In this document: positions 63,072-64,000 of the stretch, piece after piece
Layout: every line of letters begins with the position of its first letter
Position numbering within the stretch: the stretch's first letter is position 1
Origin: Chryseobacterium paridis
GTDB lineage: Bacteria; Bacteroidota; Bacteroidia; Flavobacteriales; Weeksellaceae
Length of the DNA stretch: 64,000 nt
Direction of reading: 5' to 3'
Assembly (NCBI RefSeq): GCF_016595215.1
Contig: NZ_JAENHK010000001.1
Span: forward strand, 930,001 to 994,000
Notes under the pieces: model-generated
The model's database searches: none
Told to the model about the DNA's origin: nothing
Seen by the model: the letters and a program-made list of their open reading frames with translations, nothing else
Position numbers and translations under genes: made by a program

Positions 63072-64000
63072 TTAATGACCAACCTGAACAAGCTCTTTAA
63101 TAGGTGGAGCAAATTTAGTAAGGTCAATACCTTCAACTGCAGCTTTATATTCATCGATGTTAGGAATTCTTCCTATAATAGCTGAAAGAACTACAACAGG
63201 TGTTGATGCTAGTAGTGATTCTCCTTTTTTACGTTCAGAATCTTCAACCACTCTTCCCTGGAAAAGTCTGGTAGAGGTTGCCAAAACAGTATCTCCTTTT
63301 TCTGCTTTTTCCTGGTTACCCATACAAAGGTTACAGCCAGGACGCTCAAGGTACATCATGTTTTTGTATTCAACACGAGCTTCACCTTTAGGAGCATTGT
63401 CATCAAACTCGAAGCCAGAGTATTTTTCTAAAAACTCCCAGTCTCCTTCTGCTTTTAATTCATCAATGATATTGTAAGTAGGAGCCGCAACTACAAGTGG
63501 TGCATTAAATTCAACTTTACCTTGTTGTTTTTCAATATTTTTAAGCATTTGAGAAACGATCTTCAAGTCTCCTTTATGAACCATACAAGATCCAACGAAA
63601 CCAAGATCTACTTTTTTCTCACCTCCATAGTAAGAAAGCGCTCTGATAGTATCGTGTGTATATCTTTTTGAAACATCATCATTGTTTACATCCGGATCTG
63701 CAATCATAGGTTCCACGATCACATCAAGATCAACAACTACTTCAGCATAGTATTTAGCATTGGCATCCGGAGTTAAAGCCGGTTTTTCACCTGATCTGAT
63801 TTCAGCAATTCTTTTGTCAGCTTTATTTATTAATCCCTGAAGAACCTGATTGTGATTATCCATTCCTTTGTCGATCATAATCTGGATTCTGCCTTTTGCA
63901 ATTTCCAATGATTCGATCAAAGTATTATCCTCAGAAATATTGATAGAAGCTTTTGCCTTCATTTCTGCTGTCCAGTCAGTGAATGTAAATGCCTGATCAG
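63072..64000 (-). CDS. acnB: AcnB-type aconitase, 5' end outside the window
   Basis: The minus-strand frame is open to the right edge of the window (reading back ...AFTFTDWTAE before Met at 63962), so only about the last 309 codons are present. They hold the AcnB cluster cysteines GSCMVHKGD and PGCNLCMGNQEKAEKGD and the SERKKGESLLASTPVVVLSA ending. AcnB catalyses citrate/isocitrate and 2-methylisocitrate reactions and, in other bacteria, can bind mRNA as an apo-protein. It is unrelated in domain order to the aconitase downstream. Confidence 0.92.
   Translation of the reverse strand, partial: DQAFTFTDWTAEMKAKASINISEDNTLIESLEIAKGRIQIMIDKGMDNHNQVLQGLINKADKRIAEIRSGEKPALTPDANAKYYAEVVVDLDVIVEPMIADPDVNNDDVSKRYTHDTIRALSYYGGEKKVDLGFVGSCMVHKGDLKIVSQMLKNIEKQQGKVEFNAPLVVAAPTYNIIDELKAEGDWEFLEKYSGFEFDDNAPKGEARVEYKNMMYLERPGCNLCMGNQEKAEKGDTVLATSTRLFQGRVVEDSERKKGESLLASTPVVVLSAIIGRIPNIDEYKAAVEGIDLTKFAPPIKELVQVGH

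Overview
The window is an AT-rich, gene-dense chromosome segment from a member of the Flavobacteriia, most likely Chryseobacterium or a close relative (Weeksellaceae). Evidence: a secreted protein with a type IX secretion (T9SS) C-terminal sorting domain; TonB-dependent receptors of the Bacteroidota barrel type; Bacteroidota promoters (TTTG, about 19-22 nt, TAnnTTTG) and no Shine-Dalgarno sites; a fused CcoN-CcoO cytochrome oxidase; MlaE/MlaF/MlaD lipid transport; and a small glycine-leader peptide of a type common in Chryseobacterium. No rRNA, tRNA, CRISPR, prophage or insertion sequence was recognised. Both ends cut a gene: a TPR protein on the left and the aconitase AcnB on the right.

Layout. 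1-5.1 kb: TPR protein, enolase-superfamily epimerase, two small cytochrome c lipoproteins, MeaB GTPase, DUF4251 lipoprotein, M48 protease. 5.1-11.9 kb (minus strand): pgi-folD-queE, a polyprenyl glycosylphosphotransferase, mlaE-mlaF and a beta-barrel protein. 12.2-18.6 kb: a secreted beta-helix protein, DUF4349 lipoprotein, glutaryl-CoA-type acyl-CoA dehydrogenase, DoxX, a Cys/Gly/Pro-rich leader peptide and an AI-2E family permease. 18.8-31.9 kb: lon, a PpiD-like foldase, mlaD, two iron-sulfur oxidoreductase genes, a glycosyltransferase with a flippase, and serS. 31.9-42.4 kb: a complete cbb3 oxidase locus (ccoI-ccoS-ccoNO-ccoQ-ccoP-ccoG-fixH-safE) with a divergent Crp/Fnr regulator. 42.4-50.6 kb: panB, a pseudouridine synthase and a thiamine operon (thiS-C-E-E-G-H-F) under a TPP riboswitch. 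50.8-60.4 kb: three TonB-dependent receptors and a LytS/LytTR two-component pair. 60.5-64 kb: two unrelated aconitases in tandem.

The most unusual part is the 607-base leader of the TonB-dependent receptor at 53647. A good promoter places the transcript start at a compact element that resembles the core of a SAM-I (S-box) riboswitch but has a minimal P2 hairpin and no P4. It is followed by a 38-codon frame ending in Ser-Met-Cys-Met-Cys-Cys-Cys-Ser, and then the receptor. This looks like a two-layer sulfur or methionine sensing leader for an outer-membrane transporter. A second notable signal is a 14-bp motif, with one difference between copies, found upstream of both the Crp/Fnr gene and ccoS; it is a candidate operator linking that regulator to cbb3 oxidase. 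All functional statements rest on reading motifs by eye; no database search was run.
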